18,454 nucleotides of DNA, taken from assembly GCA_016192205.1 (NCBI GenBank), contig JACPUP010000055.1:1-18454 (forward strand), read 5' to 3'. This document shows positions 5,277 through 11,886 of this stretch, one piece after another. Position 1 is the stretch's first letter. Every line of letters starts with the position of its first letter. Below the pieces are notes generated by a model, which ran no database searches, had not been told where the DNA came from, and saw only the letters and a list, made by a program, of their open reading frames with translations. This stretch comes from Candidatus Kerfeldbacteria bacterium (GTDB lineage Bacteria; Patescibacteriota; Patescibacteriia; SBBC01; JACPUP01). The translations under genes and the position numbers were made by a program.

Positions 5277-6308
5277 CTACGACCGCAGTCCGGCTCGCTG
5301 TCCCAGCCGATACAACCAATACCAAACTGGCATGCGCACCCAATCGTACGCACCGCCGCGCTCCACGTCAACGCCGCCAAAGCCGCGCTTGAACCGTGAG
5401 AAGCCGGCCCAGGGGTGATTCGGCAACGCGTCGGCAGGCGCGACGCCATGAAAATCATAGAAACGCGCACCAGCAGCTTTCGCGGCACGGATGGCCGACC
5501 ACTGGACAAGGAAGGGCGCCATGGTTTCGCGGTGACGGCGCGATGACCCGCCGTGCAAGTACGTGGTGGTGTCGCCGTAGCGTACGACCAGGATGGCGGT
5601 GACGACTGCGCCCCTCACCCGGCCGCAGTACAGTCGCGCATCGAGGCCTGGCGTGTGGAGAAGCGCACGAAAATATGATGGAGAGAAGAAATGGACGCCC
5701 TCGCGTTGGGCTGTTTCGGTGAGGAGGGCAGTCAAGTGCTCGAAAAGTTCAGACCCGCCTTCAAGAACCCTCACCCCATGCCGCTCGGCCAGGCGGATAT
5801 TGTAGCGCGTCTTCGGGCGCATCGCGGCCAGGAGCGCGCCTTCGTCCGGAGCAAGATCGAGCACGTGCGTGAGGCGCGGCTGCACGCTCGGGCGCTGCCG
5901 CGCGGCAACGAGCAATCGGCTGTCAGCAATCGGCTCGGCTGGTTCGGTACGAACGAAGACGGTCTTCGGACCTGCCGCGGCGTCGATCGCATCACGAACT
6001 GATTGCCACACGCCGGGATCCTGCGCTGCCCCAGGATGAGCGAATACCGGCCCATGCGGAACGTAGAACGATTCGAAGCCGAGCGGATACCGATGCTTCA
6101 GCGCCTGCACCGCCGCACTGGCGGTGGTGGGTGGTGGGTGGTGGGTGGTGGGTTGACTGCGGTCGGGATACAGCAAGAATCGCTTGGCTGGCCGTCCAAC
6201 CGCGGTCTGAAACTCCCCCCACGCCCACGACTGCAGCAGCGGCGCGTGCGGCCGACGCGCGACAAATTCCTCCCACGCTCGCTCGCCCGGGGAAGACTCA
6301 ACGGTCAT
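5277..6308 (-). CDS. FemAB/MurM-like aminoacyltransferase
   Basis: The 343-residue protein matches the FemAB family (double GNAT fold), which moves amino acids from aminoacyl-tRNA onto peptidoglycan precursors. Signatures are LLQSWAWGEFQ near residue 24, MRPKTRYNIRLAERHGV in the middle, and YDFHGVAP then HPWAGFSRFKRGFGG near the end. Two inserts made from repeat DNA are seen: QPTTHHPPPTTASA near residue 50, from GGTGGGT tandem DNA, and ADSRLLVAARQ near residue 130, whose DNA shares a 13-mer with an intergenic repeat. The start lies 2 nt after the ruvA stop. Together with the MurE-like ligase it points to a cross-linked peptidoglycan, although the acceptor could also be another polymer. Confidence 0.87.
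   Translation of the reverse strand: MTVESSPGERAWEEFVARRPHAPLLQSWAWGEFQTAVGRPAKRFLLYPDRSQPTTHHPPPTTASAAVQALKHRYPLGFESFYVPHGPVFAHPGAAQDPGVWQSVRDAIDAAAGPKTVFVRTEPAEPIADSRLLVAARQRPSVQPRLTHVLDLAPDEGALLAAMRPKTRYNIRLAERHGVRVLEGGSELFEHLTALLTETAQREGVHFFSPSYFRALLHTPGLDARLYCGRVRGAVVTAILVVRYGDTTTYLHGGSSRRHRETMAPFLVQWSAIRAAKAAGARFYDFHGVAPADALPNHPWAGFSRFKRGFGGVDVERGGAYDWVRMPVWYWLYRLGQRAGLRS
6129..6152 (+). repeat. In-gene G-quadruplex-type repeat (GGGTGGT units)
   Basis: Four GGG runs at 6129-6131, 6136-6138, 6143-6145 and 6150-6152 are separated by TGGT, giving a regular 7-nt repeat that fits a G-quadruplex motif. The G-rich strand is the template strand of the FemAB-like gene, which reads the repeat as Pro/Thr/His. 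The repeat probably grew by slippage and may vary in length between strains; seven-base units would shift the frame. Confidence 0.7.
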
Positions 6309-6310
6309 CG

Positions 6311-6871
6311 TTACTTTCCCATCACCTTGAGCGCGGCACGGACTTGGTCGGAGACGCTGCCCGACCGGTCGATGTGTCGGATGGCCTCCCGGGCTTCGCG
6401 TGCCGAGTAGCCCAGGCGCTGGAGGGCGTCGAATACCTCGGACGGCGATTCACCGGCCGGGCCCCCGAGACGGTCAGACAGTTTCTCCTTCAGCTCCACG
6501 ACGAGCCGCTCGGCCGTCTTCTTGCCGATGCCCGACACCTTCGTCAGCAGCGCGGCGTCGCCAGTGGCAATATGCTGCTCCAGTTCCCGCACCGGCGCCA
6601 GCGCCAAAATCGACATTGCCCCTCTCGGCCCAACACCACTGACGGAGATGAGCAGCGCGAAGAGCGAGCGCTCTTCCTCGCTCACAAAGCCATACAACTC
6701 CGGCGCCTCCTCACGCTGGTGGAGGTGCGTGAACAACGTCACCATTGCGTCAACGGTACACTGCCTCAACGTTGCTGGCGTCACGGCAACGCGGTAGAAG
6801 ACATCGTGGACGTCGAGAAGGAGGGCGCGGTCGAGGTGCTCGGCGACCGTGCCGCGGAGCGCGCCAATCAT
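6311..6871 (-). CDS. ruvA: Holliday junction branch migration protein RuvA
   Basis: RuvA binds the four-way junction as a tetramer and loads the RuvB motor. The 186 residues cover all three domains: the N-terminal OB fold (MIGALRGTVAEHL through ELYGFVSEEER), two helix-hairpin-helix motifs (SVSGVGPRGAMSILA near residue 76 and VSGIGKKTAERLVVELK near residue 110), and the C-terminal RuvB-contact domain (DALQRLGYSAREAREAI). The linker before domain III is short, so the protein is a little shorter than E. coli RuvA. It begins 3 nt after the surface-protein stop and ends 2 nt before the FemAB-like start, so the three genes form one coupled unit. There is no Shine-Dalgarno sequence. RuvB and RuvC are not in the window. 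Confidence 0.97.
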   Translation of the reverse strand: MIGALRGTVAEHLDRALLLDVHDVFYRVAVTPATLRQCTVDAMVTLFTHLHQREEAPELYGFVSEEERSLFALLISVSGVGPRGAMSILALAPVRELEQHIATGDAALLTKVSGIGKKTAERLVVELKEKLSDRLGGPAGESPSEVFDALQRLGYSAREAREAIRHIDRSGSVSDQVRAALKVMGK

Positions 6872-6874
6872 ACG

Positions 6875-8641
6875 TCAGGGGGTTGCTAAGCGCAGGCCGT
6901 AGCGAACGCCGCTGCCGTACGCGGTGACGTTGTCGACGCGGACAAACGTCCGGCCATCGTCTTGCAAGGAGAAGGCCAACACGCCGGCCGGGCCGGACGA
7001 CGCGACAGCCGTGACAATTTCGTCCTGTCCATCGAGATCCGTGTCGAGCGCGGCGACGGTCACACCGCCGCGGAACCGTGACGAGGCAGCGGCAAATTGA
7101 TACTCGCGTTTGCCGTTCGCGTCAAACACGCGAACCACCGGCTGCGTCCCTTTCTCACGCGCCACCACAATTTCCACGTCGCCGTCGTTGTCGACATCAC
7201 CCGTCGCGACCGACAGCCCTTGCGTATCGTGCGAGGAAAATGCGTTGAAGGCTTTCGTGCGCCGAAACTCCTTCCGCATCGTATCATACGTATAAAGGAA
7301 AACCGTCGGCCCGATTTTTCGTGCGCGGACCACCACGAGCTCGTCGCGGCCGTCCCGGTCAAAGTCGTCGAGTGCAACATTAACGCCCTCCCGGTAGCGC
7401 GAGGAAAACAGCTGATCGGTTGCCATGCGCTCGTACTGTCCGCGCGCAGCATCGAATCCATACACCTGCAGGGTGCTCGAAGCCCCCCGTTCAGGCGATA
7501 CGATAATCTCATCCACGCCATCGCCGTCGAGGTCGCCAGCGGCAACACGCAACCCGAATCGGTTCCGACTCGACCACGGCCGCACCGACGCCTCGCGCTC
7601 GCCGTTCACACTGAACACGCGGAACAGCGGCGATGACCCATACCCAGAACCGACGACAACTTCGAGTTCGCCATCACCATCAACGTCGCCGAGGGCAATG
7701 TTGCCGCCTGTCCGCTCTCGGGTGGAGAAAGCGAAAAACTCATCGCGCAGGTTGAGCTCGCGATCGAAGATGCGGATATGGGCTGGGCTCCGTTGCCGCG
7801 GCACGGACACTAAGAGATCTTCATTCGGTCCTGGACCGCCCTCGCCGCAGAGCGCCTCTTCGGCCGGCTTTTCGTCATCAGTCCCACAGTTGTTGCGGTC
7901 GACGCACGTCCGCACCTCAACCTCACCCTGACACGGCGACCAGACCGTGCAGGACCAGTCGGGCGTGCACGTCTCCGCCGCTGGAGGGGCAGAACACGTC
8001 CGCTGTCCGACTGGCCGCCCGACATCGGTCCCGCACACGGCATTGTCCACGCAGGTCCGCGTTTCCAGTCCGCTTGCGCAAGCCGACCAGGCGGTGCACG
8101 ACCAACTCGGCTCGCAGGCAACCGTTTCGGTTGAGGCGCTGGCGATGTTGGAGATGGCCGACCAGTTCGGGACCTCGTCAGCGGTCTTGAGCGCAAAGTA
8201 GTAGGTCGTGCCCGGCTGCAGACCGGCGACGGTCAGCGATTGGGTCTGGCCAGCCGGAAGCGGGCTGGGGCGGTTGGGGACCGAGGTTGCGGACGCGAAA
8301 TGCGTCTCGGTGATCGGCGCCGTGGAGTACCGAATGTCGTACGATGCCGCTCGGCCGGTGGCGCCGTCGTCGCCGGGCGCGGTCCACGTCAGTCCGAGCG
8401 CGTTCGTCGTCGAGGTCGCAACAACGGATACGACCGCTTCCTCCTCGGGCACGCCGGCCGGAAACGCTGGCAGGCTGACGGCTGCCGCCACCAACCCGAC
8501 GAGCACGGCCGTCACGCCGGCCACGTACATCACCACCCCAACGGCGTAGGACACCCGGGTCTGCTGGATCGTCTGTACGGTCGTCTGGGGTTTGGGCATA
8601 GTCCGCCGTGAACGATCGGACGATTTTCTGCTTCGAGGCAT
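6875..8641 (-). CDS. Anchored surface protein: fibronectin III, two TSP1-like modules, FG-GAP repeats
   Basis: The 588-residue protein has a basic N-terminus and a hydrophobic helix (about residues 31-57, VSYAVGVVMYVAGVTAVLVG), so it is exported with an N-terminal anchor. Next come a fibronectin type III domain (about 70-172, LTWTAPGDDG ... YDIRYS ... LQPGTTYYFALKTADEV) and two related six-cysteine modules with WSCTAWSAC and WSCTVWSPC, each ending CGTD...C, like thrombospondin type 1. The C-terminal half has five FG-GAP/VCBS units with calcium-type loops (DVDGDGELE, DLDGDGVDE, DFDRDGRDE, DVDNDGDVE, DTDLDGQDE). It probably acts in adhesion to a host or to glycans. The ATG at 8641 is chosen because GGAGGAA lies upstream and earlier in-frame ATGs fall before the predicted transcription start. 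Confidence 0.88.
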   Translation of the reverse strand: MPRSRKSSDRSRRTMPKPQTTVQTIQQTRVSYAVGVVMYVAGVTAVLVGLVAAAVSLPAFPAGVPEEEAVVSVVATSTTNALGLTWTAPGDDGATGRAASYDIRYSTAPITETHFASATSVPNRPSPLPAGQTQSLTVAGLQPGTTYYFALKTADEVPNWSAISNIASASTETVACEPSWSCTAWSACASGLETRTCVDNAVCGTDVGRPVGQRTCSAPPAAETCTPDWSCTVWSPCQGEVEVRTCVDRNNCGTDDEKPAEEALCGEGGPGPNEDLLVSVPRQRSPAHIRIFDRELNLRDEFFAFSTRERTGGNIALGDVDGDGELEVVVGSGYGSSPLFRVFSVNGEREASVRPWSSRNRFGLRVAAGDLDGDGVDEIIVSPERGASSTLQVYGFDAARGQYERMATDQLFSSRYREGVNVALDDFDRDGRDELVVVRARKIGPTVFLYTYDTMRKEFRRTKAFNAFSSHDTQGLSVATGDVDNDGDVEIVVAREKGTQPVVRVFDANGKREYQFAAASSRFRGGVTVAALDTDLDGQDEIVTAVASSGPAGVLAFSLQDDGRTFVRVDNVTAYGSGVRYGLRLATP

Positions 8642-8681
8642 GCCGATAATGTTCCTCCGCGGAATGCGCGTCAGCAAGCTC

Positions 8682-8710
8682 ATCATCCCGCATTGCGGGT
8701 GAATTGTCAA
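8682..8710 (-). promoter_or_regulatory. Sigma70-like promoter for the surface protein-ruvA-femAB unit
   Basis: On the minus strand a perfect -35 TTGACA (8710-8705), a 17-bp spacer and a -10 GATGAT (8687-8682, 4 of 6) precede a predicted start near 8675. The spacer contains the palindrome CCCGCATTGCGGG (8688-8700 on the plus strand), a possible operator. The leader of about 35 nt holds GGAGGAA before the ATG at 8641. Confidence 0.65.
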
Positions 8711-8717
8711 AGCACGA

Positions 8718-8746
8718 TTCCGAAAAAATCGCGCCTACGGTAGACT
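8718..8746 (+). promoter_or_regulatory. Possible uvrB promoter
   Basis: TTCCGA (8718-8723), a 17-bp spacer and TAGACT (8741-8746, 4 of 6) lie just before uvrB. A start 7-9 nt after the -10 would fall at or next to the ATG at 8755, giving a leaderless or nearly leaderless mRNA. The -35 is weak, so this is tentative. Confidence 0.25.
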
Positions 8747-8754
8747 GCCAGGAC

Positions 8755-10761
8755 ATGGGCCGGTTTGTCCTGCAGACGAAGATGAAGCCGAAAGGTGATC
8801 AGCCGCGGGCGATCGTCGAGCTCGTTGCGGGCTTGCGAAAAGGCTACCGCGACCAAACGCTCTTGGGCATCACGGGCTCGGGCAAGACGTTTACGATGGC
8901 GAATGTCGTCGCGCAGGTGCAGCGGCCAACGCTGGTCATCAGTCACAATAAGACCCTGGCTGCGCAGCTGGCGTCCGAGTTCCGCGAATTCTTCCCGAAC
9001 AACGCCGTCCATTACTTCGTCTCGTACTACGACTACTACCAACCCGAGGCCTACCAGCCAACGACTGATACCTACATCGAAAAGGAAACGGATATCAACG
9101 AGGAGATCGACCGCTTGCGCCACGCCGCCACCCAGGCGCTGCTGTCGCGCCGCGACGTATTAATTGTCGCATCCGTTTCCTGCATTTACGGCCTGGGCTC
9201 GCCAGCCGAGTACGCCCGTGAGCGCATCACGTTGCAGGTTGGGCGTACGGTCAGCCGCCGCGAGTTCTTCAATTCGCTCACCGGGCTGCAGTTCGAGCGC
9301 AACGACATTGACCTGCAACGCGGCCGATTCCGGGTGAAGGGCGAAATCGTCGACATCTTTCCCATCGACTCGGAGTCGGAACTCGTGCGGCTGCGGTTCG
9401 ACGACACGCGGCTCGAGCGGATTGACGTGGTTGATTCACTCACGGGCGATGCGGTGCGCACCGCCACGACCATCGACATCTACCCGGCCACCCACCACCT
9501 GGCGCCGGCCGACTCCTTGCCCGGCATCATCAAACAGATCCGCGCCGAGCTCGAGGAACGGCTGGCCGTGCTCAAGAAAGCCGACAAGCTGCTCGAGGCC
9601 CAGCGGCTGGAGCAGCGGACGCGGCAGGATCTCGAAATGCTCGCCACCACCGGCTACTGCCAGGGCATTGAGAACTACTCACGGTTCTTTGACGGGCGTA
9701 AGGCCGGCGAGCCGCCGTACACGCTCCTCGACTACTTCTCCGCCTCCGCCAAGGCTTCGGCGGACCAGCCCGACGACTGGTTGCTCTTCATGGACGAGTC
9801 GCACATGACCGTTCCCCAGGTCCGCGGGATGATCGAAGGCGACCGGTCGCGCAAGCGCACCCTTATCCAGTACGGCTTCCGCTTGCCCTCGGCGCTCGAC
9901 AACCGGCCGCTGTCCTATGCCGAGTTCGACCAGAAGCTGCGCCAGGTCATCTACGTTTCAGCCACCCCTGCGCTCTATGAACGTGGCCGATCCAAGCAAA
10001 TCGTGGAGCAAATCATCAGGCCGACCGGCCTGCTCGACCCCGACATTGACGTGAAACCGACCAAACACCAGGTGGACGACTTGGTCGAAGCAATCCGGCA
10101 GCGCGTGAAGAAACACCAGCGCGTTCTCGTCACGACGCTCACGAAGAAAATGGCCGAGGAGCTCTCGGACTTCCTCGAAGACTTGGGCATCAAGGTCCAT
10201 TACCTTCACGCCGACGTCGAAACGATGAAGCGCATTGAAATTCTCCGCGACCTGCGGCTGGGCGTCTTCGATGTCGTCGTTGGCATCAACCTGCTCCGCG
10301 AAGGGCTCGACCTGCCCGAGGTGTCGCTCGTCGCCATCCTCGACGCGGACAAGGAAGGCTACCTTCGTTCGGACACGGCGCTCATCCAGACCATGGGCCG
10401 CGCCGCCCGACACGTTGAAGGCCACATCATCATGTACGCGGATAAAACCACGGGTTCGATGCGCCGCGCCATCAAGGAGGTCGAGCGCCGGCGGCAGCTC
10501 CAGCTGGCGTACAACCGCACGCACAGGATTACGCCAAAGAGCATCCAGAAGGCCGTGCGCGATGACCGGCTGTCCGGCGCCAAACGTGCCGAGGAAGAAG
10601 TTGCCGCAGAAATTCCCAAAGACATTCCAGCCACCGAGCTCCCCCACCTCATCACCATGCTCACCGGGCAAATGGATTTGGCCGCGCGGAATTTGGACTT
10701 CGAGAAGGCCGCGTTGCTCCGTGACCAGATTCAGCTGTTGAAGCAGGGGAAAGTTGGATAA
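8755..10761 (+). CDS. uvrB: Excinuclease ABC subunit B
   Basis: UvrB is the damage-verifying helicase-like core of nucleotide excision repair, working with UvrA and UvrC. The 668-residue protein starts MGRFVLQTKMKPKGDQPRAI, the standard UvrB start; 17 extra residues from an earlier in-frame GTG or TTG-type start are not family-like. Walker A is GITGSGKTFT (38-47), the beta-hairpin SYYDYYQPEAYQP follows near residue 90, Walker B is MDESH near 347, and motif VI is QTMGRAARH. The C-terminal UvrC-binding helix pair is present (DLAARNLDFEKAALLRDQIQ). Residues 329-338 (SASAKASADQ), just before the Walker B strand, are an insertion encoded by a palindromic repeat. There is no good Shine-Dalgarno sequence. 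Confidence 0.97.
   Translation: MGRFVLQTKMKPKGDQPRAIVELVAGLRKGYRDQTLLGITGSGKTFTMANVVAQVQRPTLVISHNKTLAAQLASEFREFFPNNAVHYFVSYYDYYQPEAYQPTTDTYIEKETDINEEIDRLRHAATQALLSRRDVLIVASVSCIYGLGSPAEYARERITLQVGRTVSRREFFNSLTGLQFERNDIDLQRGRFRVKGEIVDIFPIDSESELVRLRFDDTRLERIDVVDSLTGDAVRTATTIDIYPATHHLAPADSLPGIIKQIRAELEERLAVLKKADKLLEAQRLEQRTRQDLEMLATTGYCQGIENYSRFFDGRKAGEPPYTLLDYFSASAKASADQPDDWLLFMDESHMTVPQVRGMIEGDRSRKRTLIQYGFRLPSALDNRPLSYAEFDQKLRQVIYVSATPALYERGRSKQIVEQIIRPTGLLDPDIDVKPTKHQVDDLVEAIRQRVKKHQRVLVTTLTKKMAEELSDFLEDLGIKVHYLHADVETMKRIEILRDLRLGVFDVVVGINLLREGLDLPEVSLVAILDADKEGYLRSDTALIQTMGRAARHVEGHIIMYADKTTGSMRRAIKEVERRRQLQLAYNRTHRITPKSIQKAVRDDRLSGAKRAEEEVAAEIPKDIPATELPHLITMLTGQMDLAARNLDFEKAALLRDQIQLLKQGKVG
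9739..9764 (+). repeat. Palindromic element inserted in frame in uvrB
   Basis: TCCGCCTCCGCC, AAGGCTTC and GGCGGA form a 26-nt near-palindrome translated as SASAKASA. UvrB proteins usually pass directly from DYF/L to PDDWLL-like residues here, so about ten residues are extra. The same double TCCGCC with closing GGCGGA is in the insertion at 3771-3799 (opposite strand). Confidence 0.75.
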
Positions 10762-10775
10762 TCAATTTGCCTCCA

Positions 10776-11195
10776 ATGCCCAATCGTAGAATTCTCGTCT
10801 TCGGCACTTTCGATCTCCTCCACCCCGGCCACGTGTCGTTCCTGCGGCAAGCCAAACGACGCGGGCATGAGTTAGTCGTCGCCGTCGCTCGCGACGCGAA
10901 CGTACGGCGCATCAAAGGCCGACGGCCAGCCCAGTCCGAACGCCGTCGCGCTGCAGCAGTCCGCCGCACGGGCTTGGCCGTTCGCGTGCTGCTGGCGAGC
11001 ACCGATCCAGACACGCGGTACGCCTTCATAAAACGTATCGCGCCCGATATCATCTGCCTCGGCTATGACCAGACCGCGTACACGGACACCCTGGCCGACG
11101 ACCTCGTCCGTCATGGCGTCCGCTGCCGGATTGTCCGGCTGAAACCCTTTTACCCGAGGCGCTACAAGTCGTCGCTTTTTCGCTCCAAACATTGA
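10776..11195 (+). CDS. RibL/TagD-like cytidylyltransferase-fold nucleotidyltransferase
   Basis: The 139-residue protein has the HxGH nucleotidyltransferase core: ILVFGTFDLLHPGHVSFLRQ at the N-terminus, then IKRIAPDIICLGYDQ and a basic C-terminus with YKSSLFRS. The family includes glycerol-3-phosphate cytidylyltransferase (TagD) and archaeal-type FAD synthase (RibL). The final KSS with a following basic residue is closer to RibL-like proteins than to TagD, but substrate cannot be settled. The ATG at 10776 is chosen; a TTG at 10767 is also in frame. It starts 14 nt after the uvrB stop, so it is probably co-transcribed with uvrB. Its 3' end overlaps the -35 box of the next promoter. Confidence 0.85.
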   Translation: MPNRRILVFGTFDLLHPGHVSFLRQAKRRGHELVVAVARDANVRRIKGRRPAQSERRRAAAVRRTGLAVRVLLASTDPDTRYAFIKRIAPDIICLGYDQTAYTDTLADDLVRHGVRCRIVRLKPFYPRRYKSSLFRSKH

Positions 11196-11220
11196 CAAGC
11201 GCGCAAAATCGCGCTATGAT
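11192..11220 (+). promoter_or_regulatory. Strong sigma70-like promoter with palindromic spacer
   Basis: TTGACA (11192-11197), 17 bp, TATGAT (11215-11220, 5 of 6). This is the best consensus promoter in the window. The spacer holds AGCGCG-CAAAAT-CGCGCT, a perfect 6-bp inverted repeat reaching the first base of the -10. Start is predicted near 11227, at the base of the first hairpin of the following leader or RNA. Confidence 0.85.
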
Positions 11221-11226
11221 GATGAC

Positions 11227-11400
11227 GGAGCATTGCTCCACAGAGCGGTATTCTTGGAAGCGAGTCTCCGGTCGAGCTCTCTCGTGCATCGCGATTGGGG
11301 GGTTTTGAAACTCCCCTTCGGCCATCAGTGCCGACGCCGACACCCGGGACCATTCGACCGAGACCACACCAACCGCGGGACCGGCCACAAAGCTGGTCCC
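11227..11400 (+). ncRNA. Candidate small RNA or long structured leader before rpsT
   Basis: From the predicted start at 11227 to 11400 there is no credible protein gene but several good hairpins: GGAGC-ATT-GCTCC (11227-11239); a 9-bp stem GGGGGGTTT/AAACTCCCC (11297-11316, one G-U); TCGGC/GCCGA just after; and GGGACCGGC-CACAAA-GCTGGTCCC (11377-11400, one G-U). An earlier GGGACC (11346-11351) could compete for the same GGTCCC, allowing two alternative folds. No U tract follows the last hairpin. A second promoter at 11417 would make this a separate transcription unit; otherwise it is the rpsT leader. No known RNA family is recognised. Confidence 0.45.
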
Positions 11401-11416
11401 ATTACTTCTCTACGCC

Positions 11417-11445
11417 TTGCCAGGCTGTGAACGCCGTGCTATGCT
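11417..11445 (+). promoter_or_regulatory. Second promoter upstream of rpsT
   Basis: TTGCCA (11417-11422, 5 of 6), 17 bp, TATGCT (11440-11445, 4 of 6). Start is predicted near 11452, leaving about 68 nt of leader before the rpsT start. With the promoter at 11192 it gives two possible rpsT transcripts. Confidence 0.55.
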
Positions 11446-11519
11446 TCTCGAGCTCGACACTGATGCTCCGAGCGCCCCTTCGATATTCCTCATTCGTCAT
11501 TACATCATTCGCTACGTCC

Positions 11520-11789
11520 GTGCCTCACACCCCTGCCGCTCACAAAGCCCTGCGCCAGAACGCCCGCCACCGCGCGCGCAATCTGCTCGTGTTGAAAAAC
11601 GTCCGGCAACTGCTCCATGACAGCCGGTGGGCGATTGCCGCCGGCAAACTCGACGAAGCCAAGGGTTTGGTCGCCAAAACCATCAAAGCCTTTGACCGGG
11701 CTGCTGCTCAAGGCATCGTGAAGCCGAACACGGTCGCGCGGAAGAAGAGCCGGCTCGTGAAAACGCTGACGCAAGCGGGTAAAAAGTAG
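11520..11789 (+). CDS. rpsT: 30S ribosomal protein S20
   Basis: S20 binds 16S rRNA early in 30S assembly. The 89 residues fit the family: HTPAAHKALRQNARHRARN at the N-terminus, a central helix with AIAAGKLDEAKGLVAKTIKA, and AAAQGIVKPNTVARKKSRL at the end. The start is GTG at 11520, which gives the normal MPHTPAAHKALRQ beginning; extensions further upstream are not S20-like. There is no Shine-Dalgarno sequence, and the 40 nt before the start are made of ATTC/CATTCG words. The stop codon TAG is the first GTAGGC word of the repeat that separates rpsT from convergent holA. Confidence 0.96.
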   Translation: MPHTPAAHKALRQNARHRARNLLVLKNVRQLLHDSRWAIAAGKLDEAKGLVAKTIKAFDRAAAQGIVKPNTVARKKSRLVKTLTQAGKK

Positions 11790-11886
11790 GCTAGTAGGCT
11801 GGTAGGGCGGTGGAGGAACGTTGAAGTTCCCTGTCTTCTCTTCCTCTTTTCCATCTGCCTACTCGCCTACCATCCTACTGGCCTCC
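11787..11886. terminator. Shared GTAGG-word hairpin between convergent rpsT and holA
   Basis: GTAGGCTAGTAGGCTGGTAGGG (11786 on, given here as words GTAGGC, TAGTAGGC, TGGTAGGG) pairs with GCCTACCATCCTACTGGCC (from about 11866) with 3 mismatches over 19 positions. The loop holds a pyrimidine tract with CTCTTTTCC. Both genes end inside the arms: rpsT on its stop TAG and holA on codons for VGE plus TAG. A bidirectional terminator is the simplest reading. Confidence 0.6.

Noticed and set aside
8704..8754. Earlier uvrB start adding 17 residues
   Set aside because: UvrB homologues begin at the MGRF-like position, and the added segment overlaps the -35 box of the divergent promoter.
11340..11380. 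6S RNA on the minus strand
   Set aside because: A 12-base resemblance to E. coli 6S (CCGCGGTTGGTG) was noticed, but the surrounding sequence does not form the long hairpin with a central bubble.
11227..11400. T-box riboswitch ahead of rpsT
   Set aside because: CCGCGGG and a competing hairpin recall a T-box, but the UGGN motif that pairs with the tRNA end is not in place and rpsT is not a T-box target.
11295..11519. 75-residue N-terminal extension of S20
   Set aside because: Low-complexity, non-homologous translation that overlaps hairpins and the second promoter; GTG at 11520 gives the normal S20 start.
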